Notes: generated from the sequence alone by a model not told the origin. 47,488 bases of DNA from Myxococcota bacterium (GCA_022447545.1 JAKVBI010000027.1:38044-85531); one strand, 5' to 3'; positions 16,571-25,122 are shown, counted from the stretch's first letter. Made by a program: numbers and translations.

Positions 16571-17437
16571 CTAGCCGCTGCTACGGGCCTGAGCGATCCG
16601 CTCGTACTCTTTGAAGAACCCCTGCGCCATGAATCGGCTGAGGACCCCGGGAATCAAGCGATACAGGCCATCGAAGAACCGCCACATGCCGGGCAGGACG
16701 ATGATCTCCTGGTTCCTGGCCACACGGATCAGAGCCGCCTTCGCAAAGGCATCGACTTCCATGGGACGCGCCCGCTCCAGTTGCTCTTCATCGAGATCCC
16801 CTGCCATGCCGCCTGCGAATTTTCCATAAACGCCCCCATCCTTCAGGATCTCAGTGCGGATGACCCCAGGACAGAAAGCAGAAACCCCGACGCCGCGCCC
16901 CTGGGCTTCGATGCGCAGCGAGCGAGTGAGACCCACCACCGCGTGCTTGGTCGCACAATAAGCCGAAAGCCCAGGAGTAGCCGCCCGACCCGCCATGGAC
17001 GCCGTGTTGACGATGTGCCCGAACCCCTGCTCGAGAAGGATCGGATAAACGGCCGAGATCCCATACACGACACCCAAAAGGTTCACGTCCACGATGTAGC
17101 GCCAGTCGTCCAGGCTGTGATCTTCGTAGAGGCCGCCGATTCCAATGCCCGCGTTGTTGAAGAAGTAATCGATTCGCCCCTCGCGCTCCAGCACTCCGGC
17201 CGCCACCTCCACATAGGCCTCGGCCTCGCGCACGTCGAGAGCCACCGCCCGAGCCCTTTCGCCGAGTCCTCCCGCCACGTTCTGCGCCAACTCGAGTTGA
17301 CGGTCGGCAAGCACCACCCGGGCGCCCTGGGCGACCAGCGCCCGGGCCAGCGCCGCACCGATCCCCGACGCTCCGCCGCTGATCAATGCCACCGCATCGG
17401 TATAGGTCCGAAGGCCACCACTCCCACTTCCTGCCAT
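16571..17437 (-). CDS. Short-chain dehydrogenase/reductase
   Basis: 288 residues from the ATG at 17437 with GGAG upstream; the longer frame to 17539 lacks a ribosome site. Classical SDR features: nucleotide motif SGGASGIG at 20-27, Asp46-type acidic residue after the second strand (LADRQ), NNAG at 94-97, Ser147, and catalytic Y160-x3-K164 (YCATK). The Asp favours NAD+. The C-terminal 60 residues include a hydrophobic stretch LYRLIPGVLSRFMAQGF common in SDRs acting on lipids. It is divergent from a luciferase-like monooxygenase across a 144-base region with two dyads. Confidence 0.9.
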   Translation of the reverse strand: MAGSGSGGLRTYTDAVALISGGASGIGAALARALVAQGARVVLADRQLELAQNVAGGLGERARAVALDVREAEAYVEVAAGVLEREGRIDYFFNNAGIGIGGLYEDHSLDDWRYIVDVNLLGVVYGISAVYPILLEQGFGHIVNTASMAGRAATPGLSAYCATKHAVVGLTRSLRIEAQGRGVGVSAFCPGVIRTEILKDGGVYGKFAGGMAGDLDEEQLERARPMEVDAFAKAALIRVARNQEIIVLPGMWRFFDGLYRLIPGVLSRFMAQGFFKEYERIAQARSSG

Positions 17438-17484
17438 TGCGGACTCCTTCCAAAAAAGAGACGCGGACGATAGACGAGCCCCAG

Positions 17485-17498
17485 CGGTTTTGAAACCG
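17485..17498. promoter_or_regulatory. Palindrome CGGTTT-TG-AAACCG in the SDR/luciferase-like promoter region
   Basis: A perfect 6-base inverted repeat with a two-base centre, 48 bases upstream of the SDR start. It has the size and symmetry of a repressor site. Function is inference. Confidence 0.4.
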
Positions 17499-17539
17499 AG
17501 GCCGCCTCCCTGCAGAGCCATCCTCTGGCGCTGATCCAC

Positions 17540-17560
17540 CTCTGAGTAGTAGGCTCAGAG
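17540..17560. promoter_or_regulatory. Inverted repeat CTCTGAG-N7-CTCAGAG upstream of the luciferase-like gene
   Basis: Perfect 7-base arms at 17540-17546 and 17554-17560, ending 21 bases before the ATG at 17582. It could be an operator or an mRNA hairpin just above the ribosome site GAGGAGG. Confidence 0.42.
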
Positions 17561-17581
17561 ACTGGCCACCGAGGAGGACCC

Positions 17582-18706
17582 ATGAAGTTCGGGCTGTTGT
17601 ACGAAATCGCCCTGCCGCGACAGGTGGAGGCCGGTGGAAAAACCGAATACGACGCCTACTGGGAGGCCATCGAGCAGATCCGTTTTGCAGAGGAACTCGG
17701 CTTCCACTCGGTCTGGGCCGTGGAGCACCATTTTCTCGAGGACCTGGCTCGCTGCTCGTCGCCCGAGGTTTTCCTGAGCGCCGTTGCACAACACACCGAG
17801 CGCTTACGGATTGGCCACGGCGTTGTACTGCTCCCAAGCCCCTTCAACCACCCCTGGCGCGTGGCGGAGCGGGCGGCCACGCTGGACATCTTGAGCAACG
17901 GTCGGGTGGAGTTCGGCTCCGGGCGATCGATCACTGGTGAGGAACTCGGAGGCTTCGACATCGACCCCAACGATTCCAAGGCCATGTGGGACGAGTCGGT
18001 GCGCATCATCCCACGCATGTGGACCGAGCACGAGTTCTCCGGCCACGAGGGCCAATTCGTGAACATCCCACCCGGCCGGGTCATGGTCCCCAAGCCGCTC
18101 CAGAAGCCCCACCCACCCATGTGGATGGCATGCACCAGCCCATCCAGCTACGAGACGGCGGGCCGCTACGGACTGGGTCTACTCTCTTTCTCGGCCGGGC
18201 TCGACGCGGGTCTGGCCAAGAACGTGAACCACTATCGCCAAACCATCCGTCAAGCTGAGCCCGTGGGCGCCTTCGTCAACGAAGCAGCCGCCGCCTTCTG
18301 CACCATGCACTGTCGCCCCGGCGACGCCCTGGCCCGCGAGCGCGGCGGCAAGTCGGCCGTCCTGCACCTGAGCTTCATGGACCAGTACTACGGTGGCATC
18401 TTCCAGACCAAGGGCTACTCGGAGTTTGCCCAGGCCGCCGCCACACCCTACGCGGGCGGGACCAACGAGCCAACCGAAGCCAAGGCCCCCAGCGATCAGC
18501 TCATCGAAGCCGGACACGACAAACTAATCTCTTCAGCCACCATCTGTGTAGGCGATGCCGAGCGCTGTACAGAGATCGTGGGCCGTTACCAGGAGGCGGG
18601 GTTCGACCACTACCTGGCACTGGTCCAGTACGGCACCCTGACCCACGAAGAGACTATGGAGAGCCTGCGAACCTTCGCCGAGAAAGTCATGCCCAACTTC
18701 GCTTGA
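17582..18706 (+). CDS. Luciferase-like flavin-dependent monooxygenase
   Basis: 374 residues with a strong GAGGAGG ribosome site. TIM-barrel bacterial-luciferase-like pattern: MKFGLLYEIALP, GFHSVWAVEHHF, a substrate/flavin region LRIGHGVVLLPSPFNHPWRV, then GRVEFGSGRS and PLQKPHPPMWMA. Members use FMNH2 or F420H2 for oxygenation or hydride transfer. Close relatives with the EHHF and RSITGEEL features are common in steroid- and hydrocarbon-degrading actinobacteria and proteobacteria. Cytoplasmic. The partner flavin reductase could be one of the split-barrel proteins 1.5 kb away, which is inference. Confidence 0.88.
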   Translation: MKFGLLYEIALPRQVEAGGKTEYDAYWEAIEQIRFAEELGFHSVWAVEHHFLEDLARCSSPEVFLSAVAQHTERLRIGHGVVLLPSPFNHPWRVAERAATLDILSNGRVEFGSGRSITGEELGGFDIDPNDSKAMWDESVRIIPRMWTEHEFSGHEGQFVNIPPGRVMVPKPLQKPHPPMWMACTSPSSYETAGRYGLGLLSFSAGLDAGLAKNVNHYRQTIRQAEPVGAFVNEAAAAFCTMHCRPGDALARERGGKSAVLHLSFMDQYYGGIFQTKGYSEFAQAAATPYAGGTNEPTEAKAPSDQLIEAGHDKLISSATICVGDAERCTEIVGRYQEAGFDHYLALVQYGTLTHEETMESLRTFAEKVMPNFA

Positions 18707-18863
18707 GGCTCGAGCCTAGATCGTGTGGACGAATGAGAACACCGAAGCCGCGCCGGAACTGCCCGGCACCTGGGCTGCCGCTTCCCCGAGTTCTGGGGAA
18801 CTCGGGCGAACATTTGGATGATTCAACCGTTGAATCGGTGAACTACTGCGGCGACGCTGGCCC

Positions 18864-19475
18864 TCAAGCGGTCTTCTTCAGCGCGTGCCTCACCAACTCG
18901 AAACGGTCATTGCCCCAGTACATCTCATCTCCCACGAAGATCGTAGGCACGCCAAAAACTCCCCGGTCGATGGCCTCCCGGGTGTCGCGATCCAGGCGTG
19001 CACCGATCTCGTCCGACTCGGCACGAGTCAGCGCCGATTCCCCATCCAAACCCGCGTCCGAGAGCATCTGACGCACGAACTCGCGGTCCGAAACGTCTCG
19101 AGGCTCGGCCCAGCGCGCCCGGTACATGGGATGGTGATACTCGGCAAAACGACCCTCGTCCTTCGCCACCAGTGCCGCTCGCAATGCAAGGGTCGTATCC
19201 GAGCGCTGCAGGCTCGAAGCGTCCGGGGAGATCTTCGCACCACACAGTTCCGACCATTGGCGCACACTGTTCTGGTAGTCGCTGCTCTTTCGCGGCCCGA
19301 GTTTCGGGCGCGGAGGGCGCTTCGTCGCGCCTTCAGGCAACTCGACCAGATCGCGCAGCTTCACGGGTCGAAAATCGATGGCGACGTTCAAGTCCTGAAA
19401 ATAGGCATCTGCTCGGCAACTGCCGAAGTAGGCCCAGGGTCAGGCGTAGTCGTAATAGAAGGGGATCTTTCGCAT
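18864..19475 (-). CDS. DsbA-family thioredoxin-fold protein, candidate selenoprotein (UGA = Sec at codon 12)
   Basis: Read from the ATG at 19475, with a GAGAGGA ribosome site 5 bases upstream, the frame gives MRKIPFYYDYA, then TGA at 19442-19440, then PWAYFGSCRADAYF and continues without break to 18864 (203 aa with TGA decoded). The TGA sits exactly where DsbA/FrnE/HCCA-isomerase-like proteins carry the first redox Cys of the CPWx motif. The C-terminal half confirms the family: GVFGVPTIFVGDEMYWG with the cis-Pro, then NDRFELVRHAL. Eighteen bases after the UGA starts an AGUU apical loop closed by UUCGGC/GCCGAG, fitting a bacterial SECIS. Cys20 could serve as resolving residue. A conventional call would start at TTG 19391 and lose the active site. 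Alternatives are a nonsense mutation or sequence error at one base. Confidence 0.75.
19404..19434 (-). promoter_or_regulatory. Candidate bacterial SECIS hairpin within the DsbA-like gene
   Basis: Immediately 3' of the UGA codon (19442-19440) the RNA can form an upper stem UUCGGC/GCCGAG with loop AGUU (19421-19418) and a lower stem GGC/GCC closing an internal loop. The distance from UGA to the apical loop is 18 nt and a G lies in the first two loop positions, both as required for SelB recognition in known bSECIS elements. Folding was done by eye. Confidence 0.6.
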
Positions 19476-19510
19476 GGCGTCCTCTCGGGAGTGATTGGGT
19501 CGCGGTCGAG

Positions 19511-19540
19511 TTGACAACGACGACACACCGCTGATTGATT
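19511..19540 (+). promoter_or_regulatory. Possible promoter for the DUF3604 gene
   Basis: A perfect -35 box TTGACA lies at 19511-19516. The best -10 at 17-18 bases spacing is ATTGAT/TTGATT, which is weak. It lies about 100 bases upstream of the DUF3604 start and 36 bases outside the divergent DsbA-like start. Confidence 0.3.
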
Positions 19541-19637
19541 CGATTCTAGCAGTGATCCGCGTGGATTTCGTTCGGGGCTGCGCTATGTGGTTTCTCGACC
19601 GAATCTCCCCTGCCCTGTCGAATCATGGAGATGCACG

Positions 19638-21632
19638 ATGACCCGCAGCCTGATCACCCTCTGGATGATCTTTTTCCCGCTGGCCGTGCATTCGTCGGAA
19701 AGCTGCAACGACTACGACCCCCTGCGCCGTGCCTTCTTCGGCGATCTCCACGTCCACTCGAGCTACTCCTTCGACTCCTGGACATCAGGCCAGCGCAACG
19801 ACCCCGACGCGGCCTACCGCTTCGCGCGGGGCGAGCCCATCGAACTACCCAGCGCCGACGGCGAGTCTCAGCTGCGGGTCCGCCTGCGCCGCCCTCTCGA
19901 CTTCGCTTCGGTCACCGACCACGCCGAGTTCTTCGGAGAGATACGTGTGTGCACCCTGGCCGGGCCGACGAGCCCGGGCTGGTGGGCGCCCCATTGCATC
20001 CTGACGCGCGTCGAGGCCTTCTACCCGGCCCTGGTGGCCTCCTCGTACTGGGCCGAGCGGATCGGCGAGGACGCGAACCCGAAGACGCGCTCCTACGTGT
20101 GCCGCTGGTTTCCAGCCGCCTGTGCCCAGGCCGACGCCAATGTCTGGGCCGACATCCAGCGCGCCACTGAAGCCGCCCAGGACCGTTCACCCGACTGCCG
20201 CTTCACCAGTTTCGTGGGCTACGAGTACACCGACACGCCGAACATGCGAAACATGCATCGCAACGTCATCTTCCGAGACGAAAACGTAACCGCGCTACCG
20301 ATCGACACCTACGACACGGGCGCGCGTAACTTCCCCGAACTGTGGCGGCGCTTGCGCAGCGAGTGCATCGAGGCCGACAACGGCTGCGACGTGATGTCGA
20401 TTCCGCACAACTCGAACCTGGCCGGCGGGCTGATGTTCCGTGATCCCGCCAACGAACAGGAGGCACGCGACCGGCTGTTCTTCGAACCCATCGTCGAGCT
20501 CATCCAGCACAAGGCAGCCTCGGAGTGCCGCTTCGATCGCAGCCTGGGCCGGGGGGTCGGTACCGAGGACGAACTCTGCAGTTTCGAGCAGAATCGGACC
20601 GACAACCTGACCTCGCTGGCGATCCTGTTCGGCGAACTCCAGGACCCGGCGGGCGCGCCCGTAGCCCTGGATGAGTTCGCTCCCCGCAACCTGATGCGCA
20701 ACGTTTTGAAGGACGGCCTGGCCCTCGGGCAGGCGACGGGCACCAACCCCTTCACCCCGGGCTTCATCGGCAGCACCGACACCCACAGCGCCACTCCGGG
20801 CGCGACTGCCGAAGACGGCTACGCGGGCCACCTGGGCCGGCGAGACGTGGAGTGGCGCAACGTGGAGGACCACTACCAGGACAACCCAGGGGGCCTTGCG
20901 GTGGTTTGGGCAGAAGAAAATTCGCGCGACGCTCTTTTCGACGCCATGCGCCGCCGAGAAACCTACGCGACCAGTGGCACACGCCCTCAGGTGCGCTTCT
21001 TCGGGGGATGGGAGTACCCGGACACGATCTGTGAAGAGCCCGAACTGGCCGCCCGGGGCTACGCAGGTGGCGTGCCCATGGGGGGCAATCTTCCGCCGCC
21101 CCCCTCGGACATCCAGGCGCCACGGTTCGTCCTCGCAGCTCTCAAGGATCCGGGCACCGCAGAGCATCCGGGCACAGATCTCCAACGGCTCCAGATCGTC
21201 AAGGGCTGGGTCGATGCCATGGGCGAAACCCACGAACAAGTCATCGATGCGGTGGGAAGTGCCGACAACGGCGCCGATGTCGATCGCCAGACCTGCGCGC
21301 CCACCGGATACGGCGCAGAGGGTCTCTGCACAGTGTTCGAAGATCCGGACTTCGACCGGCGTCAGCCCGCGTTCTATTACCTGCGAGTGCTAGAGAACCC
21401 AACCTGTCGTTGGAGTTCTCACCAATGCATGGCGGCTGGCGTGAACCCCTTTGCACCAGATTGCCCCGAGCAGGCCCGCATCGCCACGGCTGACGTACAC
21501 GCTCGCGGCGGCCAGGGGGACGTATACGGCAACTGTTGCCACGGGCCGGACGACGAGCCCTTCATCACTCCTATTATCCAGGAGCGCGCCTGGACATCGC
21601 CCATCTGGTACACGCCTCCAAAAGCACCGTGA
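19638..21632 (+). CDS. DUF3604 family exported protein
   Basis: 664 residues from the ATG at 19638 with GGAG 8 bases upstream; a longer frame to 19587 has no ribosome site. A signal peptide (about 1-19, ending near VHSSES) precedes the domain. The DUF3604 hallmarks are clear: YDPLRRAFFGDLHVHSSYSF with a PHP-like HxH pair, RPLDFASVTDHAEFFGE, FVGYEYTDTP, SIPHNSN and GFIGSTDTHSATPG, ending with a PGFN-type C-terminus. The conserved His and Asp residues suggest a metal-dependent hydrolase of the PHP/amidohydrolase type, but no substrate is established. Probably periplasmic. It is divergent from the DsbA-like gene and convergent with phoR by 21 bases. Confidence 0.9.
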   Translation: MTRSLITLWMIFFPLAVHSSESCNDYDPLRRAFFGDLHVHSSYSFDSWTSGQRNDPDAAYRFARGEPIELPSADGESQLRVRLRRPLDFASVTDHAEFFGEIRVCTLAGPTSPGWWAPHCILTRVEAFYPALVASSYWAERIGEDANPKTRSYVCRWFPAACAQADANVWADIQRATEAAQDRSPDCRFTSFVGYEYTDTPNMRNMHRNVIFRDENVTALPIDTYDTGARNFPELWRRLRSECIEADNGCDVMSIPHNSNLAGGLMFRDPANEQEARDRLFFEPIVELIQHKAASECRFDRSLGRGVGTEDELCSFEQNRTDNLTSLAILFGELQDPAGAPVALDEFAPRNLMRNVLKDGLALGQATGTNPFTPGFIGSTDTHSATPGATAEDGYAGHLGRRDVEWRNVEDHYQDNPGGLAVVWAEENSRDALFDAMRRRETYATSGTRPQVRFFGGWEYPDTICEEPELAARGYAGGVPMGGNLPPPPSDIQAPRFVLAALKDPGTAEHPGTDLQRLQIVKGWVDAMGETHEQVIDAVGSADNGADVDRQTCAPTGYGAEGLCTVFEDPDFDRRQPAFYYLRVLENPTCRWSSHQCMAAGVNPFAPDCPEQARIATADVHARGGQGDVYGNCCHGPDDEPFITPIIQERAWTSPIWYTPPKAP

Positions 21633-21653
21633 TCAGCGCCAAGCCCATTCGGG

Positions 21654-23429
21654 CTAGTCGTTGCGGACCGGTGCTTTGGGAAGAGTGAACCGAAAGCATG
21701 ACCCGGTGCCCGGCTGACTCTTCACTTGAATATCGCCACTCATTCCCTGGACCAGGTGCTTCACGATGGAGAGACCCAACCCCGTGCCACCCAGCGATCG
21801 GGATCGCGCACGGTCGACCCGATAGAAACGTTCGAAAATTCGCGGCAGATCATCGCTGGGAATCCCGATGCCCTGGTCTTCGATCTCGACAACAGCGCGA
21901 TGTTCCTCCTCGTGGAGCGAGATGCGAATTCTGCCCACTGGATCGCTGTATTGGATGGCGTTATTGACCAGATTGGCAAGAACCCGTTCCGTTGCGTGCC
22001 GGTCTGCCCAAACCGTGACCTCTTCATCTCCCTCGATCACCGCCTCGAGTTCAGCGCCGGCCAGGCGAGGCCCGAGGTCGTCCACCAGATGCTTCGCCAA
22101 CTCGACCAGTTCCACCTCATCCAATTGGAGGAGTGTTCGCTGGCCCTCGATTCTCGACAGCTCCAACAGATCGTCCACCAGATTCGAGAGACGCTCGGCA
22201 TTACGCTCGATCACCTTCAGATAGGAGTTGAGGTCCTCCCCGGGAGGCGTGTTCAACAAAGTCTCGGCGAACCCGCGGATGGACGTAATGGGCGTGCGCA
22301 GCTCGTGGGAGGCATTGGCGATAAAGTCGCTTCGCACCTCTTCGAGACGGCGGATATCCGTCATGTCATGAAAAACGGCAACGGCACCCACTTGCGTGTT
22401 CTGGGAAGGAAATCTGACCGAATGAATCAAGATTTGACGAGGCTCCGGAGACCCCACCTCGATTTCGCGAATCGAGGGTTCATGCTGGTCGAGCGCCAAG
22501 GAAAGGGCCTCGTCGAGATCAACGTTGCGCACGACCTCACCCAGCGGGCGATCCTCGACTTCTCCCCAGACGGAGAACAACTCACGGAAACGCGGGTTCG
22601 CCAGCAGAATCACTTTCTCCTGATCGATCACCAGAACGCCTTCAACCATGCTGCCGAGGACCGCTTCGAGCCGTTCATTCTCTGCGTTGGCTTCATCCAG
22701 CTGTCGACGTAGCTGTTCCGCCATCCGGTCGATGGACTCTGCAATCTCACCCAGTTCATCCCGCGGATCCCAGAGCAGACGTCGCTCCAGCTGACCGTCG
22801 GCAATGTCACGCACCCCATCGCGCAAACGCGCGACGTAACGAGTCATCAGCCAAGAGATGAGATACGAGAGCACGACGGCGGCGAGGAGCCCCAACGCTG
22901 CCGCCAAAATCAGCTCTCGCCTCAGATCATTCACGGCTCGTTCGGCGCTTTCGGTTCCGATGGCCACTCGGATCACACCCTGAGGAGCGCCGGCTTCGCC
23001 AGCAGGCACTGCGAAATAGATCAGAGAGCGTTTCAAAGTCTGAGAGGAGCGCCGGACGGTTCCAGTCGCGCCCGCAAGCGCTCGGACCACCTCAGGGCGG
23101 TCGGCGTGGTTCTCCAACTGACCAATCCCCTCGACCGGTACCTCGGAGTCACCCAGAACGATTCCGTCGGGAGCAATGAGGGTGACGCGCCCCCCGGTTA
23201 CCTCGCCCAGGCGATCCGCGAGGGCATCCAACCGCGCGATCTCCGTGCTACGCAGCGAAACCCCGCCCAGGACTTCGCGCACCATCCGCGCGCGCTCGTC
23301 GAGAACCCCTTCGAGTCGCGTCATTTCGCGTTCTCGGAGCCCCCGCTCGGCCAAGCCCCCCGTGACCCCGACCACGGCCACGACGAGCACTCCGAGAGCT
23401 GCCATGATCCTCAACTGGAGTCGTGACAA
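21654..23429 (-). CDS. phoR: PhoR-type sensor histidine kinase
   Basis: 591 residues from TTG with AGGAG 6 bases upstream. Layout: TM1 (about 8-26), periplasmic sensor (about 30-168), TM2 (172-195), HAMP (about 196-250), PAS (about 252-355), HisKA with phospho-acceptor H375 (SHELRTPITSIRGF), then HATPase with DQGIGIPSDDL, FERFYRVDRARSRS and GGTGLGLSIVKHL. The PAS-linked architecture and adjacency to phoB and a phoU remnant identify it as the phosphate-starvation kinase, autophosphorylating and passing phosphate to PhoB. It follows phoB by 24 bases in one operon. The large periplasmic domain is longer than in E. coli PhoR, as in many Gram-negatives. Confidence 0.88.
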   Translation of the reverse strand: MSRLQLRIMAALGVLVVAVVGVTGGLAERGLREREMTRLEGVLDERARMVREVLGGVSLRSTEIARLDALADRLGEVTGGRVTLIAPDGIVLGDSEVPVEGIGQLENHADRPEVVRALAGATGTVRRSSQTLKRSLIYFAVPAGEAGAPQGVIRVAIGTESAERAVNDLRRELILAAALGLLAAVVLSYLISWLMTRYVARLRDGVRDIADGQLERRLLWDPRDELGEIAESIDRMAEQLRRQLDEANAENERLEAVLGSMVEGVLVIDQEKVILLANPRFRELFSVWGEVEDRPLGEVVRNVDLDEALSLALDQHEPSIREIEVGSPEPRQILIHSVRFPSQNTQVGAVAVFHDMTDIRRLEEVRSDFIANASHELRTPITSIRGFAETLLNTPPGEDLNSYLKVIERNAERLSNLVDDLLELSRIEGQRTLLQLDEVELVELAKHLVDDLGPRLAGAELEAVIEGDEEVTVWADRHATERVLANLVNNAIQYSDPVGRIRISLHEEEHRAVVEIEDQGIGIPSDDLPRIFERFYRVDRARSRSLGGTGLGLSIVKHLVQGMSGDIQVKSQPGTGSCFRFTLPKAPVRND

Positions 23430-23453
23430 ATCGTCTCCTGGTCGGGGAAAGTC

Positions 23454-24149
23454 TCAGGCCGCGGAACGCTCTGCAAAGCGGTAACCGACACCACGAATGG
23501 TATCGATGAAAGTCCCGTCGGCTCCGAGCTTCTCTCGAAGGCGTTTCATATGGGTATCAATGGTGCGCAGCGTGACGTTCACTTCCGAGCCCCAGACTTC
23601 GTCGATCAATTGATCACGGGTCATCACGCGTCCGGGTCGCCCCATCAAGGCAGCCAGGAGTCCAAACTCCTTCGCCGTGAGGACCACCTCACTCCCCCGG
23701 ATCGAACAGCGGTGACGATCAAGGTCGAGGACAAGCTCACCGTGCCGGAGTTCGGAAGATTGCTTCTCTCCCGCACTCTGGGTCCGACGGAGGATCGCCT
23801 GAACTCTCAGCAGCAGCTCACGCGGGCTGAACGGTTTGGTCACATAGTCATCTGCACCCAACTCGAAACCCACCACCCGATCAATCTCCTCGCCCTTCGC
23901 GGTCAGCATCAAAACGGGCAGCTCTGACCATTCGGGACGACTTCTTATCTGGCGGCAGATCTCGGTTCCCGGCCGATCTGGCAGCATCAAATCCAGAACG
24001 ACAAGGTTCGGAGACGAGCGTTCCAAACACGCGAGCGCTTCCGCACCCGTCGTAGCGGTTTCGACCTCGTAGCCGGACTGCATCAGGTTCAGCCGGACGA
24101 GTTCCAGGATGTCCGGCTCGTCATCGACCACCAGAACACGCCAGGTCAT
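23454..24149 (-). CDS. phoB: PhoB-type response regulator
   Basis: 231 residues. Receiver domain (about 4-118) with acidic pocket D9/D10, phospho-acceptor D53 (VVLDLMLPD), and Lys in YVTKPFSPREL. The OmpR/PhoB winged helix follows (about 130-228): LTAKEFGLLAALMGRPGRV, DQLIDEVWG, and VRTIDTHMKRLREKL-like recognition region TLRTIDTHMKRL. It binds Pho boxes when phosphorylated by PhoR. Its ATG overlaps the stop of the phoU fragment (ATGA), the remains of a normal phoU-phoB coupling. Because phoU is cut, phoB is now probably transcribed from the SDR side. Confidence 0.9.
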   Translation of the reverse strand: MTWRVLVVDDEPDILELVRLNLMQSGYEVETATTGAEALACLERSSPNLVVLDLMLPDRPGTEICRQIRSRPEWSELPVLMLTAKGEEIDRVVGFELGADDYVTKPFSPRELLLRVQAILRRTQSAGEKQSSELRHGELVLDLDRHRCSIRGSEVVLTAKEFGLLAALMGRPGRVMTRDQLIDEVWGSEVNVTLRTIDTHMKRLREKLGADGTFIDTIRGVGYRFAERSAA

Positions 24150-24354
24150 TTGGACTCCTCTCGACGGGCAGCGAGTTTTTCGGCGTGCTTCAAGTTTTCA
24201 GCTTCAGTCAACATCACCACATCCTCGGCGATGTTCGTGGCGTGATCTGCGACCCGTTCCAAGTTCTTGGCGATCAGAATGAAGTCGATTTCCTGACGAG
24301 CCCTCTCGGGGTGGACCTCGATTTCTTCGATGGCTGCAGCGATGACTCTACCCT
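24146..24354 (-). pseudogene. phoU: C-terminal remnant of phoU
   Basis: The frame ending in TGA at 24148-24146 encodes 67 residues from RVIAAAIEEIE through DFILIAKNLERVADHATNIA to AARREESK, the C-terminal helices of PhoU including the metal-binding E/D-rxxDHxxN motif. Nothing PhoU-like lies further upstream: the SDR gene ends at 24355 and no start codon with a ribosome site opens this frame. An intact PhoU is about 220-240 residues with two repeats, so about two thirds are missing. This marks a recombination or insertion junction in the pst-pho operon. Confidence 0.85.
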
Positions 24355-25122
24355 CTAACCCGGTAGCGGAACCCCGGCGAGAAGCCCGCCGTCGGCGGTG
24401 AACTCCGACCCCGTGCAGTAGGCGCTCTCGTCCGAGGCCAGAAAGAGCGCAAGTCGCGCGATATCCTCGGGCTCGCCGATCCGAGCCAGCGGCACATCCC
24501 TCTCACAGTACTCGCGCATCGCACGAGCTGCCTCTTCGGTACCCATGGGGTTGTTCATCGGAGTGGCAATGTGGCCCGGATGAATCGAGTTGACGCGAAT
24601 GCCGCGGCCGGCGAGTTCGATGGCCGCAGTCTTGGTCATGCCGCGAACGGCGAATTTGCTGGCCACATAGGGGAGACACTGAGGCATACCCACGAGCCCA
24701 TCGATGGAGGAGATATTGACGATGGACCCCCCGCCCGCATCCGACATCGGCTCGATGGCCGCTCGAATACCCAGGAACACACCCGTCTGATTGACCTCGG
24801 TGATGCGCCGGTATTCCGCCATATCGAGTTCCTCGATGGGAGAGACACCGCCAACCCCGGCATTGTTGATCAACACATCGAGGCGGCCGAAGGCCTCGAG
24901 CGCATGCTGGGTCGCGTTGGCCCAATCTCCTTCTCGAGTCACGTCCAGCCCCACACAGGTGGCCGCGTCCCCAATCTCCGCAACAGTCTCGCGGGCAGCG
25001 TCCTCCAGGATGTCCCCGACCACCACACGCGCGCCTTCGTGTGCGAAGATCTTCGCTCCTGCGGCCCCCATCCCACGTGCACCGCCGGAGATCAAAGCCA
25101 CCTTCCCATCCAGTCGCCCCAT
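24355..25122 (-). CDS. Short-chain dehydrogenase (3-alpha/20-beta-hydroxysteroid dehydrogenase-like)
   Basis: 255 residues from the ATG with GAGGG upstream. Motifs: SGGARGMG at 12-19, acidic GDILE after strand 2 (NAD preference), NNAG at 86-89, SSIDGL with Ser138/139, Y152-x3-K156 (YVASK), and RVNSIHPGHIATPM. The SSIDGLVG and IHPG segments are typical of the hydroxysteroid/FabG3-like SDR group. It is a close paralog of the SDR at 37775-38557. Its stop codon abuts the truncated phoU directly, so it was probably placed here by the event that removed the rest of phoU. Confidence 0.9.
   Translation of the reverse strand: MGRLDGKVALISGGARGMGAAGAKIFAHEGARVVVGDILEDAARETVAEIGDAATCVGLDVTREGDWANATQHALEAFGRLDVLINNAGVGGVSPIEELDMAEYRRITEVNQTGVFLGIRAAIEPMSDAGGGSIVNISSIDGLVGMPQCLPYVASKFAVRGMTKTAAIELAGRGIRVNSIHPGHIATPMNNPMGTEEAARAMREYCERDVPLARIGEPEDIARLALFLASDESAYCTGSEFTADGGLLAGVPLPG

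Noticed and set aside
17582-18706. Firm F420 dependence of the luciferase-like and split-barrel proteins
   Set aside because: Motifs do not separate FMN from F420 use and no cofactor-synthesis genes are in the window.
18864-19391. Reading the DsbA-like gene as a complete protein starting at TTG 19391
   Set aside because: It lacks the first strand and active site of the fold and has no ribosome site; the upstream ATG frame restores both if TGA is decoded.
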